Assembly (NCBI GenBank): GCA_018907035.1
Contig: JACCIC010000034.1
Location: 1,835,001-1,899,000 of the forward strand
DNA from: Sycobia sp. Sy_11
Taxonomy: Eukaryota > Arthropoda > Insecta > Hymenoptera > Epichrysomallidae
Length of the DNA stretch: 64,000 bases
Reading direction: 5' to 3'
Positions 41,433-54,500 of this stretch are shown here, one piece after another. The first letter of the stretch is position 1. Every line of letters starts with the position of its first letter. The translations under genes and the position numbers were made by a program. The notes under the pieces were generated by a model that was given only the letters and a program-made list of their open reading frames with translations, had not been told where the DNA came from and did not search any database.

Positions 41433-42267
41433 TGACTCCACGCAGGATAGAATAAAGATATAACCAATGAAAATTTAGTGCCAGTCAATTGCCTCGATTA
41501 AAACTAAATAAAACAAAACAAAAAAAAAAACACAAAAATATTATACTCCAAGCACCTGAATTCTCCTATTAAAATAATTACAAGCCATAAAACATCTCGA
41601 GCAGGTGCAAAAATCGGCTGCCCCTTCGTGTCAGATGGTGTCGACAGATCCTAACTCAGCTTGTAGGCATTCCCGTCAACTATATTACCAAAACATATCG
41701 AATAAAAATGCGCAACTAGAACAGATTACTAAAATAACAGGCTAGAGAACACATAAGCATACTACATAAGTTTAATAACGTCGGCATACGAAGTTCCAAA
41801 CAAAAGTCAATGTGTTTGTTTCTGTGTTTGTGCTTGTATGTGTAGCAGAATACACGTGAATATATATTGGAATTCAGTTCTCCGTAAGGGTCAGAAGATA
41901 GAGCCTTCTAGATAGGGAGCTACCCGAACAAGCCTTCAGTCCGCAATAAGAGGTATTTGTCTTACACTCGGTTGTCCTACCTTCTGTATACTTAGATATG
42001 ACTCTGGGTCATATTAACATGGTGGAACTAGTTAGAGTGGACAAAATGATCCGGCATACTATCAAATAGTGGCTTATAATCCTGAATGATACACCAATCA
42101 ATAATTACTACGTCTCTATCAACGAGGGAGGACTAGACAGATGATCTGCCCCCTGGCTAACGCAACTTTATTAATATAACAGACACCTAAGCTTTTTACG
42201 GGGAATTCCTGCGTGCCACGAACACCTTTCACTTGAAAATTCTAAATGCAAAAAACAACTCACGTGC

Positions 42268-43632
42268 TGTTACGAACAGAACCCGTATTAGCTGTAAGAA
42301 TTTATATTTAAACTAGAAAATACCTTCTTATAGTTTTATCAATTTAAACTTAAACTTATTGAAATTTATTTTTCGTAATAATTAATTTATAGGTTTTTAG
42401 AATATTATAGGTTATATCACACTAAAAGGTCTTTATAATGTGTAAACTAATATATAAAATAAGATATTTGATTTATAGCTCGTAAATTTATATCCGTAAA
42501 TAGTTTAAGCAAATAGCGTAGGACATAAGATATAGTTTTAAATTTTAAGATTTGTAACTTCTAGAATTGTTTAGTCTTTTATAATATGTAATGCTCAATA
42601 GTTTTTAAAAAGTTTCAGATAATTTTACATTCACATTATATGTTAATAGGTTTAATATTACTTAATGTAAGTCTATAGCGATAGATTTTATGTGAAAAAG
42701 TGTTTTGTGTTGAATTTAGACAAACGATATCATTAAGAGTAAACATAATATGATATTTGTGGATTAGGTTTTAAGAAGTAAACCTATAGGCGAACTCCTC
42801 GGACAAAAGGGCGTAATATGAAACTCGTAAAAACTGTTTGTAATATATATGTAAATACTTACGAGATAACGAATGAATTTTGAACAAAATTCTCGACGGA
42901 AGATTTATAAGAATATCGACTGATTTATATTTTGAAATTAAATTAAATTGAAAATTCTTTACCTGTTGAAGTAGAGATCGCGAGCAAACCTTCGTTAGAG
43001 GCCACAAAATTGTATACGACTAAGGCATACACTTGATCCGTACCATGACGGATAAAACCGAATATTTTTCTGAAAACTGTCGTTTATATGATTTACAAAT
43101 AAGGTAGTCAAATACTGGCTAGAGGAACATCTTGAGGATTTACGAAAGAGGTTTAATTGGTTATTCTTCCATAAAAACAGTTGATCCGTACTGTGACGAA
43201 AAATTCGGAAATTTTCTTTTGGAAAATCTACTCTACAGATTCACAAATAAGATGACTGTATTTTAGATTTAAAAAAATCTCGAGAATTTTGAAAGAAGTA
43301 TGGACGGTCTTGGATTACCATCTCGCGTTTTTCGGCCGTCCGGCTGCGCGAAATGTTTAGGCTACGATCAGCGATTGAAACATATCGTCCGAAATTTGAC
43401 CCACCATATGAGCAACTGCGAGTAGATATAAGGCGTTGCAAGTACGCTGCGAGTAGATGAGTGCGCAAGCATTCATCGCATCTCATTTGTATAGTAAGAT
43501 GACGTTTTATATATTTCATTTTTATATATTTTATATATTTCTGCTTAATTTCTTATTTTAAAATTCTATAATTAATATAAACTTTGTGTACTATTATTAC
43601 TTTTATAAACCTCCCAGCAGTAGTATAGTATA
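42268..43632 (+). mobile_element. Solo LTR, second copy of the 29.8 kb family
   Basis: Starts TGTTACGAACAGA and ends AGTAGTATAGTATA; the terminal CA of the sister copy has become TA. It is flanked by a perfect 5-bp target-site duplication, CGTGC, at 42263-42267 and 43633-43637. It is homologous over the full length, in reverse orientation, to 29823-31145, and it is 42 bp longer and clearly diverged. No internal coding region is present. Confidence 0.86.
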
Positions 43633-43637
43633 CGTGC

Positions 43638-45680
43638 AATGGAATGTCTTCTTAGCGAGATCTACGAGCGGCGGACCGAACTTCTTTATAGGAAGACAGA
43701 GGGTGCTCCATTTTAGAACTCGGACTCGACGTATGACCAACGTGAATGAGTTACTGACAGCATTCGATCAAGTCAAATCGGTGACTTCTACCCTCCAGTT
43801 TCCACACATCTAGACGAGTCAACAATTACAGAAGGTGCCACTTCGACTATGTAGTAGTAGATACTAAAACTCATATACTGTAGAGAAGCAATCACAACCA
43901 TAATAACAATATCAGGCGGTGCAATGTCTTGATTCACCTTATCATCTATAGTCTCCATAAGATGAGATTTACAGTGACAGAAGAGTCCTATTTCTCGACC
44001 ATCGAAACTTTGCTAGCCAAAACTACTCGACCATGAAAAATTTCACAGTAATTATTAATGTTCAGATTATCCGAGAATAGACAGATTCTGCGAAATCTTA
44101 TATCTCCTAGTTTAGAAAGTATTCCGAACACTCAAGCATGACTGATACCGTCATGAGCATGCATGGAATAACAACCTTATAGCATCTATCGGTAATCCTG
44201 AAATATAAGAGACTGTGAAGAGCATGATTTCTCTACGATCTGCATTTAGAAATCATCAACCGACTGGAGACTGCGGTTATTTACACTTGAGTACTGATCA
44301 CCAAATAGATAACTCTAAAATGTATATTGTAAGGACACCGTTTATAATAAGGGGCCGTTCGCGTCATAACTTAACATCTAGAATGATATCGGACCCAGAA
44401 CGTTGATAAAGGCCTCTTAGGTAGAATTAATATAAAAATAATAGAGATATTTTTTTATAATAAGAACATGCAATTTATACGCTTGAAGACGAAAGTTCAT
44501 ACATTCATACATTTTTGCCTGAAATATTATTCACTCTAAAATGCGACGTCTGAAATAAGGATTTTCACGTAAAAAAATTGCTCTAATCATACGATAAATC
44601 CAATTTAAACAAAAACACTTACTATACCTTCAGAATTGGAAAGCATTAGGTTCTAAAGCTTTACTGGGCTCAGATTGGAGGTAATCACAGTCATCCCTCT
44701 AAGACTTCACCAAATCTTCTCCTTACTAGTATTTTTCTCTGTAATTATTAGTTCCTTATAAATGAAAAATATGTTTCAATAATTTAATATGAAGCATTTG
44801 CGTTACGAAATATTTTTTTCATGAAAGATATTCTTCATCACTAATAAATATAATATGCTCTCAATGATTCATGAAAATGTTGAAAAGATGAAAATTTATA
44901 TCAATAAGAAGCCATCAATAAAGCTGCTTTTTGATGGAGAAATTCTGCCGCTGTGACTGTATACGATGGATGTAAAATCATTTAGACCAAGCTTTTCCAA
45001 GTGCCTTCACTTTGCTTTGACGCCCGACGCTAGGGATTTTGAAATTCAACTTTTCTAACTACATGCGACAAGCAAAAAGTTTTAAAAGTTCAAAGTAAGA
45101 AAAAGGTTACTGTGGTAACGCGATCACGCAACCGACCTCTCATTGCATCAATAAGTAGCATCGTTATTGGAATCATGCTAGCGTGCGCTTGTGTACAGTA
45201 AAATACATGTTTACTATAATATAGAAATACTCGCGCTTCTCTGTATCGCCGCGAAAGTTGCACTCTATGCGAAGATAGCGAAGGAAAAATAAACGAAAAT
45301 CTACATGCACTATCGATAAAAAGGGACTGCTTTATAAGTTATAAAAGAAGTTATAAAAATAGAATTGGTGTATAACAGCACTAAAATATAGAAGGAGAGG
45401 AACTCAGTTACTGCTGCGAAAGCGTAAAACAGCTTGAATATCAGGAAGCAAACCTAAATAATGTCTTCATCCTTCTGCTCTATGATTAATCATGTTCTCA
45501 TCTTCATCATCATCTTCAACTCGTCCTTAATCGTAGTCTATTAATTTCTTGAATATAAATAGTTACTACATTACCATGAAACTCAGCTGTTCAAGGATCT
45601 TAATGTAAGGTATAATTTCACCTACATAATAATGTAAAAAGCTAATGCAGTTGATGTAAATATATTAACAGGTTGGATAT
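43638..45680. other. No supported gene; unassigned middle-repetitive-looking sequence
   Basis: Frames around 43586-43813 and 44215-44406 are open but not recognisable. Removing the LTR and one copy of its duplication joins this segment to 41540-42262, so the LTR landed in pre-existing sequence of unknown nature. The stretch at 45000-45300 is GC-richer with no coding signal. Confidence 0.35.
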
Positions 45681-45725
45681 TGTAAAAGTAGTCATTCAAT
45701 AAATATTACTTCATCATGCGTCGGT

Positions 45726-48384
45726 TTAATCTTCGTTTATTTTTGGATAAATAACTGTATAATTGTTATTACAGGTAGAAGAATTAGTGCGATGACAATC
45801 TTCTAGACGTAGCTTCTTATTAAAACATATTTGAACTTCTAAAATATAGAACTGCTGCAATTCAGAATTCTAAAATACAAAAATGTATAATACAAATTAA
45901 AATTTATAACAAGTAGTTTTTCAATACATTATATTATTCTATTATACCATAATTTGCAGACATCTTATCGTTGTATTACTTTTAATATAATTTTTAATTG
46001 AAATTTCAATACTATCTAATGTATAACTATTACCCGGAACAATGCCCGATGCTTCCAGTATATTGCCTGCGTTGTATTCATTGAATAGATACACACTTTG
46101 TTTGAAGTATTTTTCTACACTATTTACACTTTCAACGTCTAACATACATGATCCGTGCTTATTCCACTCAAACTCCCAATGAGACAAATCAGTTTTATTA
46201 GGAGCAAAAGTTAACCATTTTGTTATTAATAAATCTTTGAATCTTGAACTCATGGCGGTATGATTATACGGTACTCGTCGCCTTGACGCTCGGTTACAAA
46301 ATGAGGGAGATACACCGGTCTTTTTAAAGGGCCATAGGCCATGTATTATCCATCTATTCTCCTTAAATAACGATGTACAAGCAGTCTGGTTTAAAATACA
46401 ATCGTGGTAACTGGTATTTTTAGTTGGCCACTCTTTTCGTTGTAAGAAATAGACAGCTATGGCTGGATTTTGAGCTAATATTATTTGATCATATTTACCT
46501 ACGATTCTATAAATTATTAGAGAATTATTATATCTTGAGGTAACATATAAGAAAATCATTGCATTAAAAGGAAATTCTATAAGGTATACAATTTTATAGT
46601 AATGAATTGTAAAGATGTCCTATTCTGAAATAATTCATTTCAATTAAAACTGCCAATTCATTTGCGCGATATTGTACCAAAATCATTAAATCCGAAAAAG
46701 GCTGTATCACAGTTTGACCTTAAGTACCCAATATACTTTAAAATGTACTTTAAATATTTTTTTAATAAAACCCAAAAAATGTTCTGTGCAAAATTTTAGC
46801 AATATCACTGAAATTTCTGAAAACTTATAATCAGTCTAATTTATCACAAATTATCGGGTATGACGATGAGAGCAGACGAGACTGACTAAAACCTGGCTAA
46901 ACAATTCTATAAATACTTTCCTTTAAAATACAGTCATTTTTAGACATTTTACTTACTATTGTTAATTTAATTTTCATATAGCTTTCAGTTTAAGAAGACA
47001 AATGCTTTGTAGTTACGATTTACGCTTACGACTGATCAAGATATTTTATTTTATTAATAAATAAATTAAGTAATCAATGTATGCTATATGTATACACACA
47101 CACGCATACAAACACACACACACATATATAGAAAATGACTTCTTTGAAATTAAATTAATAAATATTTGTATCTTTCAATCTTACAGTCTTTATGAAATAA
47201 TCTACTTATAATTATATAATGATTGTCTGGCAGTCCTAGTTTATAATCACTCTCTTAGAAACTAAAAAGAAAATTACTACTAACAATACAAAAATATATA
47301 AACAAAAATAATCACAATGCTAATTTAGTAAAGGATAAACCGACAGCCCTCACCACCTAAATGTTTTGTATCTTCTTCTTTCTTTATTTGACGCCTCAAA
47401 TCGCTTTGGTTAATCTTCAAGGAATCAACTAAATTCGAAAGCAATCTTGTCACTATATATACCCAGAACGCGCCTCACTATCATATGTATATAATATTTG
47501 TGAAACCCCCATTCCAATTCCCTTTAAATTAAACAATAATTTTATATTAATAAGAAAATGTATATTAATCCAGAATGATTACCGCGTTATCTAATTTAAT
47601 TGACACTAACATTAAATTTACATTATTGCAATTTCATTCTCTTTTATTTTCTCTTATATTTTGTTTTCAATACCTTGTTCTAAATTTACAATTTCAAAAT
47701 CGAAAGAATACAACAAACCTAAGCAATGCTCTATTGAACCGGATATACCACTCGTACTTGGCATACTATATTGATCTTCATATATTCTGTTTCAGATATC
47801 TATCCGTTTATCCTGTAAAATATTTGTCTCTCTCTTCATAATCATTTTTCCTATAAAGTCGACTGAATAATCAGTATTTACGAATGTGACATGAATATTA
47901 ATTTTAAATGAACTTTTCTAAAATCTTTGTGTGATAATTTGATTGCTCTCTCTATACTCCCTTGATAGTGGTTATTTTATTTTAGAAAGATTAATCTTTT
48001 AAAATGAAAAGAATTATTGTTATCTTTCATTAAATTTTCTGACTTATGAATTGTTAGTTGTTCATTTCTTTAGATTGCCACCGAATACAGTCATGTTCAA
48101 AAGCATCAAAAGTATGAACCTTAATCTGTATCAGAAACAATACGAAATTTATTGGTTGCGCTCAAAAAATTAAAATATGTTTGTCTAAATTGTACCAGCC
48201 ATATCCTTTTTTAGCCATGCAAGATCGTGAACTAACAAAATAAGGAATCTTTAATATTTACACATATGATTTCTTTTGTAAACTGCGATACATCCATAAG
48301 ACACAGCCTATAAGAGTCGGCTTGAATGAAGCATTCCATACGCAGATAACGTCCTTTATGCATAGAAATCGTATCATAACTCTC

Positions 48385-48467
<83 letters not shown>

Positions 48468-48569
48468 CAATATACTATTAATGTATATATTGAATATTTA
48501 AAAATCTTACCTATTGATGTGAGAATTACAAAAAGTTATAATAAATAATACTATAAGGTATTTTATCAT
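45726..48569 (-). CDS. Secreted ribonuclease T2, copy A (253 aa, three exons)
   Basis: Exons, in transcript order: 48569-48511, 46506-45948 and 45869-45726. Exon 1 encodes a hydrophobic signal peptide (MIKYLIVLFIITFCNS) and ends AG|GTAAGA in phase 2. Exon 2 begins with the single base that completes Arg20. Intron 2 is 78 bp. RNase T2 enzymes cleave single-stranded RNA through a 2',3'-cyclic phosphate and act in secretions or lysosomes. Visible motifs are KYDQIILAQNP (about residue 24), active-site motif I WIIHGLWP with catalytic His75, and motif II WEFEWNKHGSC with Glu133, Lys136 and His137. The C-terminal EVQICFNKKLRLEDC matches the family's EIxxCxD..xxxDC pattern. The usual His before the motif II Glu is Phe132. 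There are several N-glycosylation sequons. Length fits the family. Intron 1 (about 2.0 kb) contains a MITE and a CT run. The start was chosen because exon 1 is conserved with copy B in position, phase and length. Confidence 0.93.
47184..47866. mobile_element. Diverged copy of the TA-CAGTC MITE, in intron 1 of RNase T2 copy A
   Basis: The left end reads TA then CAGTCTTTATGAAATAATC, like the MITE at 15931-16520. Internal blocks align in the same order: a decayed GTCTGGCAGTCC.. segment, TTAGTAAAGGA near 47330, and the nearly identical segment CTAACATTAAATTTACATT near 47609. A decayed right end, CTATAAAGTCGACTG, lies at about 47852-47866. It is older than the 15.9 kb copy. The right boundary is uncertain. 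Confidence 0.68.
48381..48464. repeat. (CT)n microsatellite in intron 1 of RNase T2 copy A
   Basis: CT run of about 84 bases, 47 bp downstream (in transcript terms) of exon 1. Confidence 0.97.
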
Positions 48570-48711
48570 TTCTCAATAAATATCCTGCACAGAAGTAGTT
48601 AATTTAATATTAAATTGATTTGTAGAGCCAATACAATTCAGTGCAACTTTCCTTTCTCGCTAATGAAACTGTTAGTTTTATGATTAGAGACATTAAATGA
48701 ACTAGAAAAAG

Positions 48712-48719
48712 TTTATATA
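48712..48719 (-). promoter_or_regulatory. Possible TATA box of RNase T2 copy A
   Basis: Minus-strand TATATAAA lies 143 bp upstream of the copy A start codon. It is the best core-promoter-like match there, but it is weak evidence in AT-rich DNA and I do not see it in the same place upstream of copy B. Confidence 0.25.
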
Positions 48720-48781
48720 AATGCATTTTTGTTTATAGAGAATTTACTAGAGTGTAATATATATATATATATTTATATATA

Positions 48782-48886
<105 letters not shown>

Positions 48887-50065
48887 TATTACATAGCATC
48901 AACAGAAAATAAATAAGATTACAAAACCTTAATAGAATTCTAATGGCCGCACTAAATGTATAAATACAGTTGTGAAATAGGTACAGCAGTCCTGCTGCCC
49001 AAAAAATAATCTAACTAAAAGCTATTGTTTAAACAAATACAATTTTCAATCTAATTTCTGCCAAAGAAAAGATTTATAAAAATATTGAAAATATTGGGAT
49101 AAATATGAACACAAAAATATTCATATTTGTAAAGTTAGTCTGACCTGAACAATGACTAATATATTATACACTTAATGCCCTGTCATAGTTTCTAAAACTT
49201 TTTCGTTTTGTATTTATTATATACAATTTTTTATTTAGTTATGTATGTATTGAAAGATATAAATTTATTCAAAAAGTCTTTCATGGTTAATGATGAACCA
49301 GATTCTATCTCTATTTATGAATATCTCATTAATGTGTACTTACTGCTGAAAAAATACTGCAGTTACTACCAAATTATTGGCAGTAATATTGATCTTGAAT
49401 GACAATTTTAGTATAGACTAAAATAATACAATTTTTCTTTAAGGTTCTCGAATAATGAAACTATGTCTCTAATATTTACTGATATCTTTTAATATTTACT
49501 TATATCTTCAAATATTAAGTATAAAAAACTTATAAATATATAAATATATATAATCATGCATAAATTTTATTTTATACTCCAACTCGTTAATAATATATAA
49601 ACATATTATTTTGTATATAAAGATATTACGTAGGTATAATAAAACTATGAATCATAGATAAAAGTTCCTTGGGTTAAATATAAATTGGGTATATTCATAT
49701 ACTTTTATTAGAAAATATTGGTGTAAGATAAAGTCTATGCTAATATCATAATCTAAAAATAATAAGCTAGGAATAATATAATTTGTGTAGTTGTACTTAT
49801 CAAAAAATTTGAATATGAAATACTAAAGTTTTGCTAAGCTATATTAAAAAAAACTGATATACACAATAATTACTTAAAGGTCCAATCATAAAACTATGAA
49901 GAAAACAAAAGTCCATTTACCCAAAAATGTCTTAAAAGAAATTTCTAAATAAGAAATATTATCAAAAATAATAAGTAAAATATTAATGTAAATGAGTCAA
50001 TAATTTGTTAAATGAATATTATAAAAATATAATTACATTATTCATCAATATAATGTTTATATGTA

Positions 50066-50066
50066 T

Positions 50067-50121
<55 letters not shown>

Positions 50122-50140
50122 TATATATATATATTTATAT
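50066..50140. repeat. (TA)n-rich microsatellite
   Basis: TA run with interspersed TTTATA units. Confidence 0.93.
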
Positions 50141-51306
50141 ATAAAATATGATTTTCTTTGGAAAAATGGATGGAAAGATCAATTGCTGAACTTCGAAAGA
50201 AAGTTATACAACTAACGAGTCCTTGATCGTTGAACTGCATTCACGTTGTAAAACTAAGAACCCAGCATTAGTGAAAGAGAATACGCGAGGAAAGCACGTA
50301 AAATATTTTTTGTAGACAATTGCCTGCATATTAGAAGGGCTGTGAATATAAAGAATTACAATTAGAGTCCTTCAGCCGATGTTTGTTTACTCACCCCGAA
50401 CTGCACTTTTTTAACAATTGAAAATATCGATCATATGTATACAGTGTCATAAATAAGCTGGTCAAATTTCAGGAAATTCGTCCATTCGAAAATTAGAATT
50501 GATTGGAATTTTATATTTATGAATCTAAAAGTTGATAAAACTAGAATATTTTAAACGTTGTAAAAAACCAGTATATTATATCTTAGGGCTGAAGAAGACC
50601 ATGCATTCATTTGCTCTAATTAATGGAAAAAATTTATCTTTCTTCCTGTTTGCCTGTTTGTTCAAACCCCCCCCCCCCAACGAAAATGAAAATAGTGGGA
50701 AAACTAACAACGGTTCACCTACTTTATTTCAAATACTGTATTTAAAATCTCCTCGGTGATACAGGTGTGATAAGGTATCAAGCAGGTTCAAAGTCATCAG
50801 GTGTATGGGTAATTTGATAAGTAAAGTATGTGTGTAATTAATGAGTAATTTTATGAATTGAACATGTTTACTAGAGATAGTAATTTTTGTCTCATATGAA
50901 AAATATTATTCATTTTAAATATTTTTAAGGCAGAAGTTTAGTAAATTTATTAAGAAGTTAAATTTGTATATGAACATACTATTTTGGAGAAGTGCAACAT
51001 CTATTTAATATAAGTTAAGACGATTCGGGGCGATCATTCTCGTATGAGACGCAGAAATGAACTAATCTCGTTAAATCTCTTTGGAATACAAAATTCGACA
51101 GATGAGTACAATGACTGCAATCACGATACTACTTGGAACACTTCGCCCATTTAGACAATGTACTGGAATTCTCTCATCGCCTTATTATAAGGGAATATTG
51201 AGTTTACACTCAGGTATACCTCATATCAGGTATACTTCATCTTATTTTCTATTAATCTTATAGCTTTTATCCTATCCTATCCTATATAAAGTCCTAATCA
51301 TTCAAT

Positions 51307-51310
<4 letters not shown>

Positions 51311-51376
<66 letters not shown>
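51311..51376. repeat. (TA)n microsatellite
   Basis: TA run of about 66 bases, downstream of RNase T2 copy B. Confidence 0.97.
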
Positions 51377-51379
<3 letters not shown>

Positions 51380-51483
51380 AATTTCCGACAATTAATTTAT
51401 TATTCTATGAAAAAATGTAAACTATTCTATGAATTTTTCATTGTATCATTGTAAATTATTAGATTTTGTAAGTCTGTTTATAA

Positions 51484-51489
51484 TTTATT
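51484..51489 (-). terminator. Possible polyadenylation signal of RNase T2 copy B
   Basis: Minus-strand AATAAA lies about 60 bases after the copy B stop codon. A preceding 3' UTR block, GTAATATTTATT.AATGACTAC, is conserved between copies A and B. Confidence 0.35.
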
Positions 51490-51547
51490 TATCGTAAAAG
51501 TAGTCATTAAATAAATATTACTTAGTCTTCATTAAACAAAACGATGC

Positions 51548-54500
51548 TTAATCTTCGCATATTTTAGGATATATTACGGTTTGGTTTTTGCTACAGTTAT
51601 AAGATTTAGGACGAATACAATCTTGTACATTTAGATTTTTATCAAAGCATATTTGAACTTCTAAAAGATACTGCTCCTGTACTTCACAATTCTAAAATAT
51701 AAAAATGTAAAATTCAAATTAAAATCTATACCAGGTGCAATTTCAAACGATTATATATTATTTTATTATACCGTAATGAGTAGACATTTTATTGTTGAAT
51801 TAGTTCCGATATAATTTTTAATCGATGCTGCAATACTATCTAATGTATAACTATTACCCGGAACAATGCCCGATGCTTCCAGTATATTGCCTGCGTTGTA
51901 TTCATCTAATAGATGCACACTTTTTTTGAAGTATTTTTTTACACTATTTATACTTTCAACGTCTAACATACATGATCCGTGCTTATTCCACTGAAAACCC
52001 CAATGAGACAAATCAGTTTTATTGGGAGCAAAAGTTAACCATTTCGTAATTAACAAGTCTCTGAAAGTTGAGCTCATTGCGGTATAATTATATGACACGC
52101 TATAACGTGAAGCTCTGTTACAAAATGAAGGAGATAAACCAGCTTTTTTAAAGGGCCATAGACCATGTATTATCCATCTATTCTCCTTAAATATCGATGT
52201 ACAAGCAGTCTGGTTTAAAATACAATTGTGATAGCTGGTATGTTCAGTTGGCCACTCATTTCGTTGTAAAAAATAGACAGCTATGGCTGGATTTTGAGCT
52301 AATATTATTTGATTATATTTACCTACGATTCTATAAATTATTAAAAAAACTATTATTCATACATCTTAAATAGAAGAGAAATAGTGCATTAGAATGAAGC
52401 TATATAAGGTATACAAGTTTATAAAAATGAATTATAAATATTTCCTATTGTCAATAGGAAATATCTACTTTTGGAATAGATATGCGTGCATACGAAACAA
52501 ATAGAGAGAGAGAGAGAGAGAGAGAGAGTTTTCACTATTCGAGATGAACACGATAAGGAAAAAACCATTACATGTCGTGAATATGTTCTTACTGGTACGA
52601 CGAGATAATGAATTCAAGTACATGATGTTAAAAGAAATGACAGAGGAATCGGGATGGATGAGTTTAGAGAATTATCTTAAGACCCTCTCGAGGATCATGT
52701 AATGATTTATTATTATTAAAAATGTTTATAACTTAACGTAATAGGTGTACACTTATTTGCGTTTTACCTGTTAAAGATGATTATAACTTAACTTAATACG
52801 TGTACACTTGTTTGCGTTTCACATGTTACCACTACAAATATTAAGAGCTCATCCGAATACAGCGTAATGGTATTTCAGTAGATACCAATACGATATTCGT
52901 AAAGAACAAGGTAATGTAAAAAGCAATAGTTAACATAGAAAAACGCGGACAACTGAAGATGACGGATACCCGAAAAAATAAGGACGCTAAGTCGTAAAGC
53001 TTGCAGCAGACGGTGAAACTACAGAAGCAGTTTAAAACGGAGGCCACGCTATGTTACATTATCAGATATCTGAGAGGAAAAGACACTTTTTAACACGCAC
53101 GAATAAAGTCACTCATAAAATATGATATTGAATCAAATCTGCAAAATGACGAAACATTGTATTTTTTATTTCAATTAAACATGCCATTTGATTCAGTCAA
53201 TAGAGATATGTCTACGCAAATACATGTTAAAAAAGTATTATATGCTCCAGGCAGAAAATGGCGACACTGTGAAGGCTACTGCTGCAAAAATATATATATT
53301 CAATATACTCTGCATCACTATTGATCACCTTTGCCCACAACGCAGGTAACTTCAGGATTCCGTCTCAAAAAATTTTATCGTCTTTTGACGCCCGAAGAGA
53401 ATCAAATCAATGTTTGATATCTTCAGGTGAAATAAAGTGTAATCGTGTGAGTTGGTTCCGAAAATTTTTTGACAGAATAAAGAACTAATAAAATAACATG
53501 TAGCCAAGCACTATCATGAAGCAAATTCTTCTGGCCTTTGAAAGTGATGTTCATTGAGAAATGCCTCCAATGCTGCATCCTCGATCAATTTCGATTAAAC
53601 CGGACGCTCTTTATCTCCGTTATTAAAATCGCGACATTTTTTTTTATTTAGCTTTCAAATCCCTATAGGGATTTATTAGCTTTACATCAGATACAAAAAA
53701 ATATAATAGGATACAGTATTTTACAGTTCTCTTTTATACAGTAATTTGACATTCGGATAAGAAGTTTAATATACATTTATATGCTGATATATACGGTTGC
53801 GCTAATAGATCTGACATTTTAATAGGCATTTTGATTTGTAATTTTGTAAGCGCTCTTATCATGTCTGATCTCTTATGATCTAATAAGTTACAGTTCCAAA
53901 CAACGTGATCGATGTCTTCGACACTTTTTTGACATTTCCATATAGCATTCTTAATAATATTTACATGAGCCAGGAAGGCAGCCAGATTGTAGTGATTCGA
54001 TCTTAAGCGATTAATAAATACAATTAGTTCGCGTGATACATTTCTTAAAAATATTGAACCATGGTTTTTTACTATCTATATAATAATTATCAAAGAAATT
54101 TTTGCCTTTGTATAGGCTTGATTCCATAAAAAAATTCTTGGTATTTTCATACATATTTTTTTAAAGAGAGATTTAAGATCCGAGAAAGGTATCTATTGTA
54201 TATTGTATCGCAATTGTCGAATTTAAAAACTTTTGTAGCGTCCCTTGTTAAGGAGTCCGTGAATTCATTTGCCTTTATTCCATGGTAAGAGGGAATCCAA
54301 AAAAATTTAAGATCGCAAATATATTTTTTTGCTTCTTGGAATTTTAGCCATTTTTTTAAATTTCTATAATATACGGATTTGCTGTTACATTCTATTGAAT
54401 TTTTTGTAAACTTTGAAGAATAGTAAGAGCGTCTGTAAAAATAAAGACATCTCGATGAGTTTTTTCAAGAGCTAAATTCATGGCATCTAGAATAGCAATG

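Larger units (their letters stand above)
37824..42262. other. No supported gene; microsatellite-rich
   Basis: Contains CT, CA and TA runs, and a GC-richer patch around 38030-38420. Open frames follow the microsatellites. The segment at 41540-42262 is less repetitive but has no recognisable domain. Confidence 0.45.

Noticed and set aside
47575..47841. 88-aa plus-strand frame
   Set aside because: Lies inside the diverged MITE copy; non-coding.
48258..48470. Arg-Glu repeat open frame on the minus strand
   Set aside because: CT microsatellite in intron 1 of RNase T2 copy A, not a gene.
52841..53047. Hydrophobic minus-strand frame (MLTIAFYITLFFTNIVLVST) considered as the RNase T2 copy B signal peptide
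   Set aside because: Its donors are phase 0 and do not fit the phase-2 acceptor of exon 2, and copy A has no counterpart. The 59142-59200 exon fits phase, length and homology.
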